Assembly: GCF_004006535.1 (NCBI RefSeq)
Contig: NZ_RLIH01000007.1
Span: 1-64,000, forward strand
DNA: 64,000 nucleotides
Direction: 5' to 3'
Source of the DNA: Anaerosphaera multitolerans
GTDB taxonomy: Bacteria; Bacillota; Clostridia; Tissierellales; Peptoniphilaceae
The translations under genes and the position numbers were made by a program. The notes under the pieces were generated by a model. The model was not told the DNA's origin. It did no database searches and worked only from the letters and a program-made list of their open reading frames with translations. Positions within the stretch are counted from its first letter, which is position 1. Every line of letters starts with the position of its first letter. This document shows positions 1 to 8,550 of this stretch, one piece after another.

Positions 1-25
1 GAACTCCTTGGAGTTCCTGTTTTTT
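1..25 (+). terminator. Rho-independent terminator-like hairpin
   Basis: GAACTCC at 1-7 pairs with GGAGTTC at 10-16 and is followed by a T-rich stretch. On the plus strand it would end a gene lying left of the window. It also sits just past the stop of the minus-strand rubredoxin gene and may serve both directions. The window edge prevents checking the minus-side T tract. Confidence 0.5.
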
Positions 26-188
26 AATCTTCATATGGTTCAAAATCTTCTTTTCCAGCACCACATAGAGGACATACCCAATCCTCAGGTAGATTTTCAA
101 AAGCAACGCCCGGTTCTATTCCTCCGTCTTCATCGCCTACAGCTGGATCATATATATATCCACATAGTACACATTCGTATTTTTGCAT
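24..188 (-). CDS. Rubredoxin
   Basis: A 54-residue minus-strand protein beginning [19 protein letters not shown]. It has the two CxxCG knuckles of rubredoxins, CVLCGY near residues 6-11 and CPLCGA near 39-44, which hold a single Fe(Cys)4 centre. Length is typical of the family. Rubredoxins are small cytoplasmic one-electron carriers used in anaerobes for oxygen and peroxide detoxification and other redox steps. A purine-rich stretch (GGAGAAAG) lies just upstream of the ATG. It is monocistronic here. The partner enzyme cannot be told from context. The identification is firm because both metal-binding motifs and the aromatic core are intact. Confidence 0.95.
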   Translation of the reverse strand: MQKYECVLCGYIYDPAVGDEDGGIEPGVAFENLPEDWVCPLCGAGKEDFEPYED

Positions 189-355
189 GTCTTTCTCCTT
201 TCAAATATATTACATAATATTTTATATCCATATTCTCTTATTATAATCTAAAAAGTGGAAAAATTGTAGTATATTTTATAACAATTGATTAATTTGGGAA
301 AAGAGTTTAAATGCGAATTTTCAGGGTAAATGTTAAATGCAATGGAGTGAGAGCA

Positions 356-748
356 ATGGAGAACATATTTAGTTTTAAAGGGACTGTGACCAGTGATTTA
401 AGTGAAGTAAGACCTTTTTTAAAAAATGTTTTAGTCGGTTTAAGGGACCATATTCCGGACGAGGAATTGATGTTTGACTTGAGGTTGATATTAGATGAAT
501 TGGTTATAAATGGAGTAATTCATGGAAATCAAGAAAATGAAGAAAAATGTGTTTCTTTAAACGTAACTATTGAAAACAACGCAATTATAATTAAAGTAAA
601 AGATGAAGGCTGTGGAATAAAATATGACTTTAATTCCTATGATTTTAGAGACCTTAAATGTTGTGGAAGAGGCTTGCTTTTGGTAAAGGCTTTAACGGAC
701 AGTCTGGTACTTAACAAAAATGAAATTATAGTGGTAAAAAATTATTAG
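356..748 (+). CDS. RsbW/SpoIIAB-like ATP-binding protein
   Basis: A 130-residue protein of the histidine-kinase-like ATPase fold (GHKL) as found in anti-sigma factor/serine kinases. The N box appears as LILDELVINGVIHGNQ and the G1 region as VKDEGCGIKYDF, followed by GRGLLLVKALTD, the G2-type segment. There is no receptor or dimerisation domain, so it is a lone ATPase domain. Family members bind and phosphorylate anti-anti-sigma partners, but no sigma or STAS gene lies next to it, so the target is unknown. I place the start at 356 (GGAG 8 bases upstream) rather than at 311, which would add 15 residues without a good ribosome binding site. Confidence 0.75.
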   Translation: MENIFSFKGTVTSDLSEVRPFLKNVLVGLRDHIPDEELMFDLRLILDELVINGVIHGNQENEEKCVSLNVTIENNAIIIKVKDEGCGIKYDFNSYDFRDLKCCGRGLLLVKALTDSLVLNKNEIIVVKNY

Positions 749-756
749 TACTTATT

Positions 757-812
757 AAAAAATATATCTAAGCTTATCTGAGCTGCTAGATATATTTTTT
801 TGTTTTTTTACA
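757..812 (+). terminator. Terminator after the ATPase gene
   Basis: AAAAATATATCTA pairs with TAGATATATTTTT across a 16-base loop that itself contains AGCTT/GAGCT. Runs of T follow. It separates the ATPase gene from the typA operon. Confidence 0.8.
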
Positions 813-836
813 GTATGTGTGAAATTGTGTTATAAT
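807..836 (+). promoter_or_regulatory. Promoter of the typA operon
   Basis: TTTACA at 807-812, 18-base spacer, TATAAT at 831-836 preceded by TG (extended -10). The start would be about 843, roughly 20 bases before the typA ATG. Confidence 0.55.
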
Positions 837-864
837 TTATCTTTAATAGATGGGATGTGAAACT

Positions 865-2691
865 ATGAATTATAGAGACGACGTTAGAAATATAGCGATA
901 ATCGCCCATGTAGACCATGGAAAGACCACGCTTGTAGATGCACTTTTAAAACAATCAGGTATATTCAGAGAAAATCAAGTGGTGGAAGACAGGGTAATGG
1001 ATTCTAACGATATTGAAAGAGAAAGAGGAATTACAATTCTTTCCAAAAACACTTCAGTAAAACACAAAGATGTTAAAATAAATATTATTGATACGCCGGG
1101 GCACGCTGATTTTGGCGGAGAAGTGGAAAGAGTTTTAAAGATGGTAAATGGCGTTGTACTTTTAGTAGATGCCTTTGAGGGACCAATGCCGCAGACTAAG
1201 TTTGTATTAAAGAAATCCTTTGAGCTGAACTTGCCTGTAATAGTATGTATAAATAAAATTGACAGGCCTGAGGCAAGACCTGAGGAAGTAATGGATGAGG
1301 TATTGGACTTATTTATAGATTTAGGTGCAAGTGAAGAAATTTTAGAGTGTCCTTTCGTATATACTTCGGCAAAACAGGGAATTTCAACTTTGGATTTAAA
1401 GGAAGAGGGAACTAATATGGATCCTCTTTTTGATACCATAATTGAATATGTACCCGGTCCTAAGTGTGATGTGGAATCACCTTTTCAAGTGCTTATTTCC
1501 ACAATTGACTATAATGAGTATATTGGCAGAATTGGAATAGGGAAAGTTGAAAGAGGAGTTTTTCACGAGGGCGACCAAGTGGTAATAGTAAATTATTTAA
1601 ATCCTCAAGATGTTAAAAAAGTTAAAATAGCACAGGTTTATGAATTTGAAGGACTTGAGAGGGTTCCTGTAAAAGTAGCCAAAGCGGGTTCTATTGTAGC
1701 TATTACAGGAATAGAAAATATAAATATTGGAGATACTATTTGTAGTGAGGATGATCCTACTCCTTTGGAATTTGTAAAGATTTCAGAGCCGACAATTTCC
1801 ATGAACTTTTCAGTAAATGACTCTCCCTTTGCAGGAAGAGAGGGTAAGTTTTTAACTTCAAGACAGATTAAAAACCGATTATTTAGAGAATTACAGACAG
1901 ATGTAAGCTTAAGAGTTGAGGAGACAGATTCTACAGATTCTTTTAAAGTTTCCGGTAGAGGAGAATTACACCTAAGTGTTTTAATTGAAAACATGAGAAG
2001 AGAAGGTTATGAATTTCAAGTATCCAAGCCGCAGGTTTTATTTAAAACTATTGATGGGAAAAAATATGAGCCTATGGAAAAAGTTACAGTAGATGTATCC
2101 AATGAATTTGTAGGAACTGTAATAGAAAAACTGGGAATGAGAAAAGGCGAGTTGGAGGTTATGCAGGAACCTACAGGCGGTTATGCAAGACTTGAATTTA
2201 AAATACCGGCAAGAGGTCTTATAGGCTATAGAAATGAGTTTTTATCCGATACTAAGGGAAATGGAATCTTAAATTCAGTATTTGACTCCTACGCTTCCTA
2301 TAAGGGAGAAATTCCAAAGAGAGTAGATGCTTCTATAGTTTCCTTTGATACAGGAGTGGCTTCCGCCTATGGACTTCATAATGCCCAGGAAAGAGGAGTA
2401 CTCTTTATTGAACCGGGCAGCGATGTATATGAAGGACAAATAGTGGGTCAATCTCCTAAAGGTGTGGAGTTGGAAGTTTCAGTTACAAAGACTAAAAAGC
2501 AATCTAACGTAAGAGCATCAGGGTCTGACGAGGCTTTAAGATTATCTCCAATTAAGGATATGAGCTTGGAAGAAGCTTTGGAATTTATTGAAGATGATGA
2601 ATTAATTGAAATAACTCCAAGTACATTTAGGATTAGAAAGAGTATTTTAAATTCACAAGCAAGGTATAAATCTAAGAAAAATTTAAAATAG
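865..2691 (+). CDS. typA: Ribosome-associated GTPase TypA/BipA
   Basis: A 608-residue translational GTPase. The P loop AHVDHGKTT is near residues 14-22, then the ERGITI switch-I region, DTPGHADF (G3) and NKID (G4). EF-G-like domains II, III and V follow, ending in the BipA-specific C-terminal domain. Length and order match TypA/BipA, which binds 70S ribosomes and supports ribosome assembly and stress growth. I choose the ATG at 865, because MNYRDDVRNIAIIAHVDHGK aligns with family N termini; the in-frame ATG at 850 adds five poor residues. It heads an apparent operon: cls starts 10 bases after its stop. Confidence 0.95.
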   Translation: MNYRDDVRNIAIIAHVDHGKTTLVDALLKQSGIFRENQVVEDRVMDSNDIERERGITILSKNTSVKHKDVKINIIDTPGHADFGGEVERVLKMVNGVVLLVDAFEGPMPQTKFVLKKSFELNLPVIVCINKIDRPEARPEEVMDEVLDLFIDLGASEEILECPFVYTSAKQGISTLDLKEEGTNMDPLFDTIIEYVPGPKCDVESPFQVLISTIDYNEYIGRIGIGKVERGVFHEGDQVVIVNYLNPQDVKKVKIAQVYEFEGLERVPVKVAKAGSIVAITGIENINIGDTICSEDDPTPLEFVKISEPTISMNFSVNDSPFAGREGKFLTSRQIKNRLFRELQTDVSLRVEETDSTDSFKVSGRGELHLSVLIENMRREGYEFQVSKPQVLFKTIDGKKYEPMEKVTVDVSNEFVGTVIEKLGMRKGELEVMQEPTGGYARLEFKIPARGLIGYRNEFLSDTKGNGILNSVFDSYASYKGEIPKRVDASIVSFDTGVASAYGLHNAQERGVLFIEPGSDVYEGQIVGQSPKGVELEVSVTKTKKQSNVRASGSDEALRLSPIKDMSLEEALEFIEDDELIEITPSTFRIRKSILNSQARYKSKKNLK

Positions 2692-2701
2692 TGGTGATGC
2701 T

Positions 2702-4204
2702 ATGCTTTTAGAAATATATTATTTCCTTTTGGATTTTTTTAATGCCTACGGAAATATATTTGTATCCTTTGTGCGATCTTACAGTATTTTATTTTTAATA
2801 AATCTGTTCTTTACCGGAGTTATAATATTTTTGGAGAGGAAAAAACCCACTTCAACTTTACTTTGGGTTATGGCTATTAACTTTTTGCCTATCTTTGGAT
2901 TTATTTTATATTTATTTATAGGACAGGACCTTTCAAAAAAGAAGATGTTTGATAAAAAAGATATAATAAAAGTAAAAATGCAAAAAAATGCACAGGAACA
3001 ATTAAATGATATAAGAAGTGGCAAGTATGTCTTTGAAAATGAAAGGACTAAGGATTACGTTGAAATGATAGAGATGTTTAACGTCTCTGAAGATGAAATT
3101 TTCTATCAAGGGAACGATATTGAAATGTTCAATGATGGAAGAGATATGTTTAAAAGACTTTTAGACGATATGGAAAAGGCAAAGACTTCAATTTACTTTG
3201 AATCCTATATTTTTAAATCCGACGGTCTGGGAACTGAAATAATGGAACTCTTTAAAAGAAAAGTTAAAGAGGGAGTAGAGGTTTTATTACTTGTAGATGG
3301 TATGGGTGCAAGAAAACTGACGTCTAGAGATAGGAAGGACTTAGTAAGAAACGGAGTTAAGCTTGCTATATTTTTCCCGGGACTATTTGGAAAATTCAAT
3401 ACCCATATGAACTATAGAAACCATAGAAAAATTATAGTAATAGACCATGAAATAGGATATGTTGGAGGTCTTAATGTAGGCGATGAATATATTTCCAAAA
3501 ATGAAAAATTCGGTTTTTGGAGAGATGAGCATATTAGAATTATGGGGCCTGCAGTGATGGGACTGCAGTTTAGATTTTTCTTGGATTACAGATTTGCCGC
3601 CAGTGAAAAAGATGGAGCTTTTATAACCCCCATAACTAATGAAAAGAGATATGGAAATAAGGACATATGTATAGTTACCAGCGGACCGGATACAAAAGCG
3701 GATTCCATAAGGAACGGATTTGATAAAATAATTTCACGGGCAAGGAAGCATATTTATATACAGACACCTTATTTTGTACCTGATGACGGATTATTTAATT
3801 CTTTAAAGGTGGCAGCTCTTTCAGGCTGTGAAGTTAATATTATGATTCCAAGAACACGGGACCATCCCTTTGTTCATTGGGCAAGTACTTCTTTTATAGG
3901 AGAACTTTTGGAATGGGGTTGTAGGGCATACTTTTATGAAGGAGGCTTTCTACATTCCAAGGTAATTTGCTGTGATGATTACCTTTCCAGTATTGGTACG
4001 GCAAATTTTGATATTAGGTCCTTTGAATTGAACTTTGAAGCAAATGCCTTTATATTTGACGAGGAAGTGACGGCAACTTTAATTAAGGATTTTGAAAATG
4101 ACGTAAAGTTGTCGACGGAACTGACTTTGGAGAGTTATGAGAAAAGGCCTATTATAAATAAAGTAAGAGAGGGAGTAAGTAGACTGTTGTCTCCGTTGCT
4201 ATAA
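2702..4204 (+). CDS. cls: Cardiolipin synthase
   Basis: A 500-residue membrane enzyme that condenses two phosphatidylglycerol molecules into cardiolipin and glycerol. Two N-terminal membrane segments (about residues 20-40 and 50-75) precede two phospholipase-D domains. Their HKD signatures are YRNHRKIIVID (first) and FLHSKVICCDD followed by GTANFDIRS (second). This is the usual bacterial ClsA layout and length. The stop codon TAA overlaps the ATG of the next gene by one base (ataATG), so translation is probably coupled. It belongs to the operon begun by typA. Confidence 0.93.
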   Translation: MLLEIYYFLLDFFNAYGNIFVSFVRSYSILFLINLFFTGVIIFLERKKPTSTLLWVMAINFLPIFGFILYLFIGQDLSKKKMFDKKDIIKVKMQKNAQEQLNDIRSGKYVFENERTKDYVEMIEMFNVSEDEIFYQGNDIEMFNDGRDMFKRLLDDMEKAKTSIYFESYIFKSDGLGTEIMELFKRKVKEGVEVLLLVDGMGARKLTSRDRKDLVRNGVKLAIFFPGLFGKFNTHMNYRNHRKIIVIDHEIGYVGGLNVGDEYISKNEKFGFWRDEHIRIMGPAVMGLQFRFFLDYRFAASEKDGAFITPITNEKRYGNKDICIVTSGPDTKADSIRNGFDKIISRARKHIYIQTPYFVPDDGLFNSLKVAALSGCEVNIMIPRTRDHPFVHWASTSFIGELLEWGCRAYFYEGGFLHSKVICCDDYLSSIGTANFDIRSFELNFEANAFIFDEEVTATLIKDFENDVKLSTELTLESYEKRPIINKVREGVSRLLSPLL

Positions 4205-4785
4205 TGGATATTGAAATTAAAATTACTAAAAAGAATATAAAAAATATAAGGGTTTCAGCTTCTACTGAAGCTCTTTTGGTATCGGCTCCCAAGTATATGA
4301 GTAAAAAAGCTATAATGAAGGTAGTTGAGGAAAATGAAGAAGAACTTTTAAAATTAGTTGAAAGAGCCAGAAGTAAAAAATATATAAATAATATAGAAAA
4401 AGGTGAAATTTATCTTTTCGGGGAACTTTTAAAGGGAGATACTTTAAATTATCTAACAGATGAACTAAAAGTTGAAAATTTTTATAGAGAAGAATTAAAA
4501 AAAGTTCTAGAGAATATATTTGAGGAATTAAGAGAAATTACTGGACTTAAAGAGAAAAGTTACACTGTTAGAAAAATGAAAAGTAGATGGGGAACTTGTT
4601 ATCCTGAAAGAGGTTTGATAAACTTAAATTTAAACTTGGCTAAACGGCCCATAGATGAAATCAAATTAGTGGTGCTACATGAATTAATTCACCTTAAACA
4701 CCCTAATCACTCAAAGGACTTTTACAGTGAACTGGGTAGGTATATGGGAAATTATAAGGAAGTTCAAAGGAGGCTTAAAGAATAA
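4204..4785 (+). CDS. YgjP-like zinc metallopeptidase (DUF45)
   Basis: A 193-residue protein with the zinc-protease signature HELIHLKHPNHSKDFY, in which HExxH supplies two zinc ligands and the catalytic glutamate and a later H completes the site. The preceding RKMKSRWGTCYPERG block is the conserved YgjP/DUF45 (M48-related) region. The N-terminal half is short beta-rich sequence as in the family. Substrates are not known for most members; a nuclease-associated or SprT-like role has been proposed for relatives. Its start overlaps the cls stop and its stop overlaps the next ATG, so it is in the middle of a coupled operon. No signal peptide, so cytoplasmic. Confidence 0.85.
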   Translation: MDIEIKITKKNIKNIRVSASTEALLVSAPKYMSKKAIMKVVEENEEELLKLVERARSKKYINNIEKGEIYLFGELLKGDTLNYLTDELKVENFYREELKKVLENIFEELREITGLKEKSYTVRKMKSRWGTCYPERGLINLNLNLAKRPIDEIKLVVLHELIHLKHPNHSKDFYSELGRYMGNYKEVQRRLKE

Positions 4786-5249
4786 TGTCTTTTGAAAAAG
4801 TGGTGGAACACCTAAGGGAAAAAGGACTGGAAGATAGAATAAGTGAGTTTGACGTATCGTCGGCAACGGTAAGTTTAGCAGCTGAGGCAGTGGGGTGTAG
4901 GTCTAACCAAATAGCTAAGACGCTAAGCTTTAAAGATAGGGAAGGCAACCCTTTTTTAATTGTCGTGTCGGGAGATGCAAAAATCAACAACAGAAAATTT
5001 AAGGATGAGTTTGCATACAAGGCTAAAATGCTAAGCGCTGAGGAAGTTGTGAACTTAGTCGGTCATGCAGTGGGAGGAGTATGTCCCTTTGCAATAAAAG
5101 ACGGTTGTAGAGTTTATTTAGATGAGTCTTTAAAGGCAGAAGAAATAATTTATCCGGCAGCAGGCTCGGCAAACTCAGCTGTTAAATTAACTATTGAGGA
5201 TCTGGAAAAGGCAAGTGACTTTGAAAGATGGGTAAATGTAACTCAATGA
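4785..5249 (+). CDS. YbaK/EbsC-family aminoacyl-tRNA deacylase
   Basis: A 154-residue single-domain protein of the YbaK/ProX/EbsC superfamily, which hydrolyses mischarged tRNA such as Cys-tRNA-Pro in trans. Family hallmarks are AEAVGCRSNQIAKTLSF near the N terminus, the KINNRKFKDEF segment and VGGVCPFAIK with the conserved glycine-rich motif. Length matches stand-alone trans-editing factors. The ATG overlaps the previous stop (TAATG). The following small gene overlaps its stop by ATGA. Exact tRNA specificity cannot be read from sequence. Confidence 0.87.
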   Translation: MSFEKVVEHLREKGLEDRISEFDVSSATVSLAAEAVGCRSNQIAKTLSFKDREGNPFLIVVSGDAKINNRKFKDEFAYKAKMLSAEEVVNLVGHAVGGVCPFAIKDGCRVYLDESLKAEEIIYPAAGSANSAVKLTIEDLEKASDFERWVNVTQ

Positions 5250-5443
5250 AAAGATTTGTTTTTAAAGTAGGTGTACTTTTAATACTAGCTGTAAGTATTA
5301 TTGGCTTTATAGATTTAAGAGATTTTGTAGTATATGATAAAAAAGATGGTACTGAAAAACTTGAAGAAGTAAATTATAAAAATAAAAGTTCTTTAAAGAC
5401 CGTAGAGGATAAAGTAAAGAACTTATTAGAAGGAGAGGAATAA
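5246..5443 (+). CDS. Small single-pass membrane protein
   Basis: An unrecognised 65-residue protein with one N-terminal hydrophobic segment (FKVGVLLILAVSIIGFI) after MKRF, then a lysine/glutamate-rich tail predicted to be helical. An ATGA overlap with the ybaK-like stop favours the start at 5246; an in-frame ATG at 5228 would add MGKCNS. It is the last gene of the typA-cls-ygjP-ybaK operon. The topology could be a membrane anchor or an uncleaved signal. No function is suggested. Confidence 0.6.
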   Translation: MKRFVFKVGVLLILAVSIIGFIDLRDFVVYDKKDGTEKLEEVNYKNKSSLKTVEDKVKNLLEGEE

Positions 5444-5460
5444 CTCTCCTTTTAATTTTT
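5430..5460 (+). terminator. Bidirectional terminator of convergent genes
   Basis: AAGGAGAG at 5430-5437 pairs with CTCTCCTT at 5444-5451, with T-rich sequence on the plus side and A-rich on the other. It overlaps the stop of the small membrane gene and lies at the end of the opposing zinc-ribbon gene. Confidence 0.8.
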
Positions 5461-5823
5461 TAAAGGATTGCCACAACGTGGACAAAAATCGTAATTTGGA
5501 TTGCAAAGTTCTCCGCAATTTGGACACCTTATAAGACCGTAATCATACCCTACATTAGTTAAATCTTCATCTCTAATTTGGATGTTTTCTCCTTTTTCCA
5601 ATCTCATTCCCAGATTTTTATCCAATTCATAAATTTTATTACAGCAATTGTATTTTAAATAATATTTCTTATTCCATTTAATAATGGGAATAAAAAATAA
5701 AGAGAAAACATAATAAGTTACATAAGCTTCAATTCTGGCATACTTGCCACAATTGTGAATAGTTAAATCAAAATTATGTTCAATATTTTTTTTATTTTCA
5801 TTAATTCCAAATATAAAAAACAT
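5452..5823 (-). CDS. Zinc-ribbon protein of unknown function
   Basis: A 123-residue protein. The N-terminal 85 residues resemble the membrane-adjacent domain of zinc-ribbon proteins that contact other partners: a hydrophobic stretch YYVFSLFFIPIIKW (about 37-50) and then NCCNKIYELDK. The C terminus is a clear zinc ribbon, CPNCGELCNPNYDFCPRCG. Two CxxC pairs are therefore present there, plus extra cysteines upstream. It is monocistronic and convergent with the typA operon. No specific role can be given. Confidence 0.7.
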   Translation of the reverse strand: MFFIFGINENKKNIEHNFDLTIHNCGKYARIEAYVTYYVFSLFFIPIIKWNKKYYLKYNCCNKIYELDKNLGMRLEKGENIQIRDEDLTNVGYDYGLIRCPNCGELCNPNYDFCPRCGNPLKN

Positions 5824-5916
5824 ATTTCCTCCGAAAAATAATATATTTATACATAGTATGGTAATTATAATATATTATTGATATAATTATTATAAAATTA
5901 TTTTGGAGGAATGTAA

Positions 5917-7257
5917 ATGGACAGTGGCGGGCCCAGTCTCTTGCCTAAAATTTTAATAATAGTATTTTTAACAGCTTTAAATGCTTTTTTTGCATCGGCA
6001 GAGATGGCAATGGTATCAAGTAATAAGAATAAAATTCAAACTTTAGCGGACGAGGGAAATAAAAAGGCAAAAGCTCTTTTAAGAGTTACAAGTGACCAAA
6101 CGAGATTTCTATCAACTATTCAAGTAGGTATTACTTTGGCTAACTTGTTTTCATCAGCTTCGGCAGCAACTTCACTTTCACCTTATTTGGCTATGGTGTT
6201 AGTAGATATGGGAATACCTTATGCATCAACTATTTCCTTAGCGTTAATAACTATTTTGTTGTCTTTTATAACTATAATATTTGGAGAGCTTGTACCAAAG
6301 CGTATAGCGCTTCAAAATGCGGAAAAGGTTGGATTGGCTTCGGTGAGGATAATTGATTTTATATCTAAAGTCACCTATCCTTTTGTTAAATTTCTGTCTT
6401 TTTCAACTACCTTTGTATTAAAAGCACTTGGACAATATTCTGAAGACGTTGAGGAAAGGATATCTGAAGAAGAGTTAAAATCCTATATTAGAGTGTCTCA
6501 GGAACAGGGTGTAATAAATTTATCCGGTGAGGAAATGATAGTTAAAATCATGGACTTTGATGATAAAATGGCCCATGAGATAATGACTCCAAGAACGTCA
6601 ATATATATGATTGACTATGATGAGTTTGACAATAATAAAATAAATGAAATTTTGGACAGCGGTTTTTCAAGAGTTCCGGTATTTAAAGAAAAGGCCGACA
6701 ATATTGTAGGAATTATCTATTTAAAAGATCTCTTTGTGGAGTATTCTAAAAATGACTATAAGAGCATTGATATAGATAAAGTTTTAAAGGAGCCTTACTT
6801 CATTCCGGAAACAAAAAAAATTGATTCTCTTTTAAAGGAATTACAAAACACTAAAAATTACGTAGCTGTGTTAATAGATGAATATGGAGGATTCTCTGGA
6901 ATAGTAACCGTCGAAGACATAGTGGAAGAGATAGTTGGAGAAATAGAAGATGAGTATGATAAAATAAATCCTAGAATGGAAAAAATCGGTGAAGATCTCT
7001 ACCTAGTTGATGGTTTTATGGACATAGACGATGTAAATGAAGAATTAAATATAGAATTACACTCTGATAATCACGAGACTATTTCAGGTTTAGCGGTGGA
7101 ATTGTTAGGTTATATCCCAAGTCCAGATCAAGTAGGAGCAGTGGTAAACTTTGAGAATATAGCTTTATTAAAAGTGTTGTCTGTTAAAGATAACAGAATA
7201 GAAAAAATAGAGCTAAAGATTTTAGAAGAGGAATCAGAGGAAGAAGATGAAGATTAA
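5917..7257 (+). CDS. CNNM/CorC-family membrane protein (HlyC/CorC type)
   Basis: A 446-residue protein. The DUF21 (CNNM) transmembrane domain covers about residues 5-195 with SAEMAMVSSNKNKI and FGELVPKRIALQNAEKVG, both typical. A CBS pair follows (about 210-335; MTPRTSIYMIDYDE and VLIDEYGGFSGIVTVEDI), and then the CorC_HlyC C-terminal domain. Proteins of this class are implicated in Mg2+ or other divalent cation export and resistance; older annotation as hemolysin is misleading. The C terminus is strongly acidic. A GGAGG site lies 6 bases before the ATG. Monocistronic, ended by a strong hairpin. Confidence 0.9.
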   Translation: MDSGGPSLLPKILIIVFLTALNAFFASAEMAMVSSNKNKIQTLADEGNKKAKALLRVTSDQTRFLSTIQVGITLANLFSSASAATSLSPYLAMVLVDMGIPYASTISLALITILLSFITIIFGELVPKRIALQNAEKVGLASVRIIDFISKVTYPFVKFLSFSTTFVLKALGQYSEDVEERISEEELKSYIRVSQEQGVINLSGEEMIVKIMDFDDKMAHEIMTPRTSIYMIDYDEFDNNKINEILDSGFSRVPVFKEKADNIVGIIYLKDLFVEYSKNDYKSIDIDKVLKEPYFIPETKKIDSLLKELQNTKNYVAVLIDEYGGFSGIVTVEDIVEEIVGEIEDEYDKINPRMEKIGEDLYLVDGFMDIDDVNEELNIELHSDNHETISGLAVELLGYIPSPDQVGAVVNFENIALLKVLSVKDNRIEKIELKILEEESEEEDED

Positions 7258-7282
7258 AGTGCAGTTAGCTGCACTTTTTTAT
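7256..7282 (+). terminator. Terminator of the CNNM gene
   Basis: AAAGTGCAG at 7256-7264 and CTGCACTTT at 7269-7277 form a 9-bp stem with loop TTAG, followed by a T run. Confidence 0.9.
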
Positions 7283-7654
7283 ATTTATATAATGCTAAAA
7301 ATAGGGGACTATATTTTAAAAGTTAGGATTTTAAGAACAGATATAAATGTTTTAAAATATAATAGAAACTTTTAAACTTCCCCAAAATAGAAAGACAATA
7401 ACAGAATTATTAAAGAATATTGACAAAGTTTGACAGTAATGGTAATCTTTAAAAGTATGATAAAGATTAAAATGTTGTTAAAAACTTTTGATAGGTTCTA
7501 ATATTGTTAGTGATATTTGTTAGTTGTTTGTTGAAAGTGATTTGTCATCAGCCGTATCAGGTTTTCGTTGATTTTTGGGTTAAAATATAGAAAATAGTCA
7601 AAGAGGGAATACTTAACCAACCTTAAATTTTTAATGATTTAAATATAATATTAT
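7283..7654. other. Intergenic stretch before tRNA-Thr
   Basis: About 370 AT-rich bases without a convincing gene. It must contain the tRNA promoter; TATAAT at 7644-7649 is too close to the tRNA 5' end to be its -10 if transcription starts upstream, so the true promoter is probably further left. I see no repeat or structured RNA here. Confidence 0.4.
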
Positions 7655-7730
7655 GCTATCGTAGCTCAGTAGGTAGAGCACTACATTGGTAATGTAGAGG
7701 TCGCGGGTTCAATTCCCGCCGTTAGCTCCA
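7655..7730 (+). tRNA. tRNA-Thr (anticodon GGT), integration target
   Basis: A 76-base cloverleaf with CCA encoded. The acceptor is GCTATCG/CGTTAGC, the D arm GCTC/GAGC, the anticodon arm CTACA-TTGGTAA-TGTAG with anticodon GGT, and the T arm GCGGG-TTCAATT-CCCGC. The acceptor stem has one mismatch, T5 opposite T68. Its last 46 bases recur at 17498-17543 with one difference (A versus G in the T loop), marking it as the attachment site of the element to the right. The functional 3' half seen here is therefore supplied by the element side of the junction. Confidence 0.93.
7685..7730 (+). repeat. attL, left copy of the 46-bp attachment repeat
   Basis: Identical at 45 of 46 positions to 17498-17543. 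It runs from the anticodon loop to the CCA end of tRNA-Thr. The single difference is GGTTCA here versus GGTTCG on the right. Confidence 0.9.
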
Positions 7731-7758
7731 TACATACAGCGATTTATAAAAAGTTAAT

Positions 7759-7777
7759 CGTACTAAAATCGTACTAA
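7759..7777 (+). repeat. Arm-type integrase site, left copy
   Basis: CGTACTAAAATCGTACTAA, itself two CGTACTAA units 11 bases apart. The identical 19-mer occurs at 17380-17398 just inside the other end. Placement near both attachment cores suggests binding sites for the integrase arm-binding domain. The function is inferred. Confidence 0.65.
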
Positions 7778-7794
7778 TAAATTAAGAGCCTGTT

Positions 7795-8550
7795 TTAAGG
7801 CTCTTTTTCAAATGAATCAATTAAATCAGATATATCGCTTTCAAAATCAGATTTAGAATATCTATTATATATTTCATCATCAATAAACTTATCAATCATA
7901 TCACAATACTTGTTATTTATCTGTGCTACTTCTGAATCATTGAGATTAACATCTGGTATAGTTATGTTACTTTCACTATAATGGTTAATCAAAATATTTT
8001 CATTTTCATTATATTGGAATTCTTTTTCTTCATTGGTCAAACTGTCGTTTTCTATTTCTTTTTTTATTATGTCCCATTCAGTTTTTAATAAAATTTGTGA
8101 ATATTTTAAAAGTTCTTTTCTTAAAATATCAGCTCTATTGGAATGAGTTTCTTTTTCCTCTTCTATTTCAGAATCAAAAGCTAAATGGATAGATACTGTT
8201 ATATAGTCAACCATTTTCATAATTTTTTTATGGCTATTTTCTTTTGGAAATAAAAATAAGAACAGTTTATTTCTCAGAAGATATAGTTTCTTTAAATTTG
8301 TTTCTGGATAACTTTCAGCTTCTGCCATAAATTCAGATAGGATATTTCTGATATTATTTACCCATAATTTTCTTTCAGAGGTAATAACGTTACTGAAATT
8401 ATTTTTTTCGGATAGTTGCATATTTTTCTTATGTTCTTTTTTGCTTAAATAAATATTTATACTGCCTGTAATTATAGATGCTATTACTGCAGATGATAAT
8501 ATTGTTATTATATAATGCCATAATGTTGTAGATGTAGCTGTTTCATTCAT
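7795..8550 (-). CDS. Element-encoded single-pass membrane protein
   Basis: An unrecognised 251-residue protein. One N-terminal membrane segment (about residues 11-33, ITILSSAVIASIITGSINIY) is followed by a basic stretch and a motif ITSERKLWVNNIRNILSEF. That motif resembles the SERxxW...LR block seen in many short membrane proteins encoded near phage integrases. The rest is a long charged, probably helical cytoplasmic domain. Its ATG overlaps the integrase stop (ATGA), so the two are translationally coupled. The position between integrase and attL is a common site for accessory genes, including phage-exclusion functions, but nothing here proves that role. Confidence 0.65.
   Translation of the reverse strand: MNETATSTTLWHYIITILSSAVIASIITGSINIYLSKKEHKKNMQLSEKNNFSNVITSERKLWVNNIRNILSEFMAEAESYPETNLKKLYLLRNKLFLFLFPKENSHKKIMKMVDYITVSIHLAFDSEIEEEKETHSNRADILRKELLKYSQILLKTEWDIIKKEIENDSLTNEEKEFQYNENENILINHYSESNITIPDVNLNDSEVAQINNKYCDMIDKFIDDEIYNRYSKSDFESDISDLIDSFEKEP

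Noticed and set aside
975-1439. Long antisense open frame inside typA
   Set aside because: A shadow of the typA codons; no ribosome site or recognised motif, as with other antisense frames inside strong genes here.
5452-5823. Ribosomal or transcription zinc-ribbon factor
   Set aside because: The CxxC pairs are present, but length, hydrophobic stretch and isolation do not fit any known factor; left as unknown.
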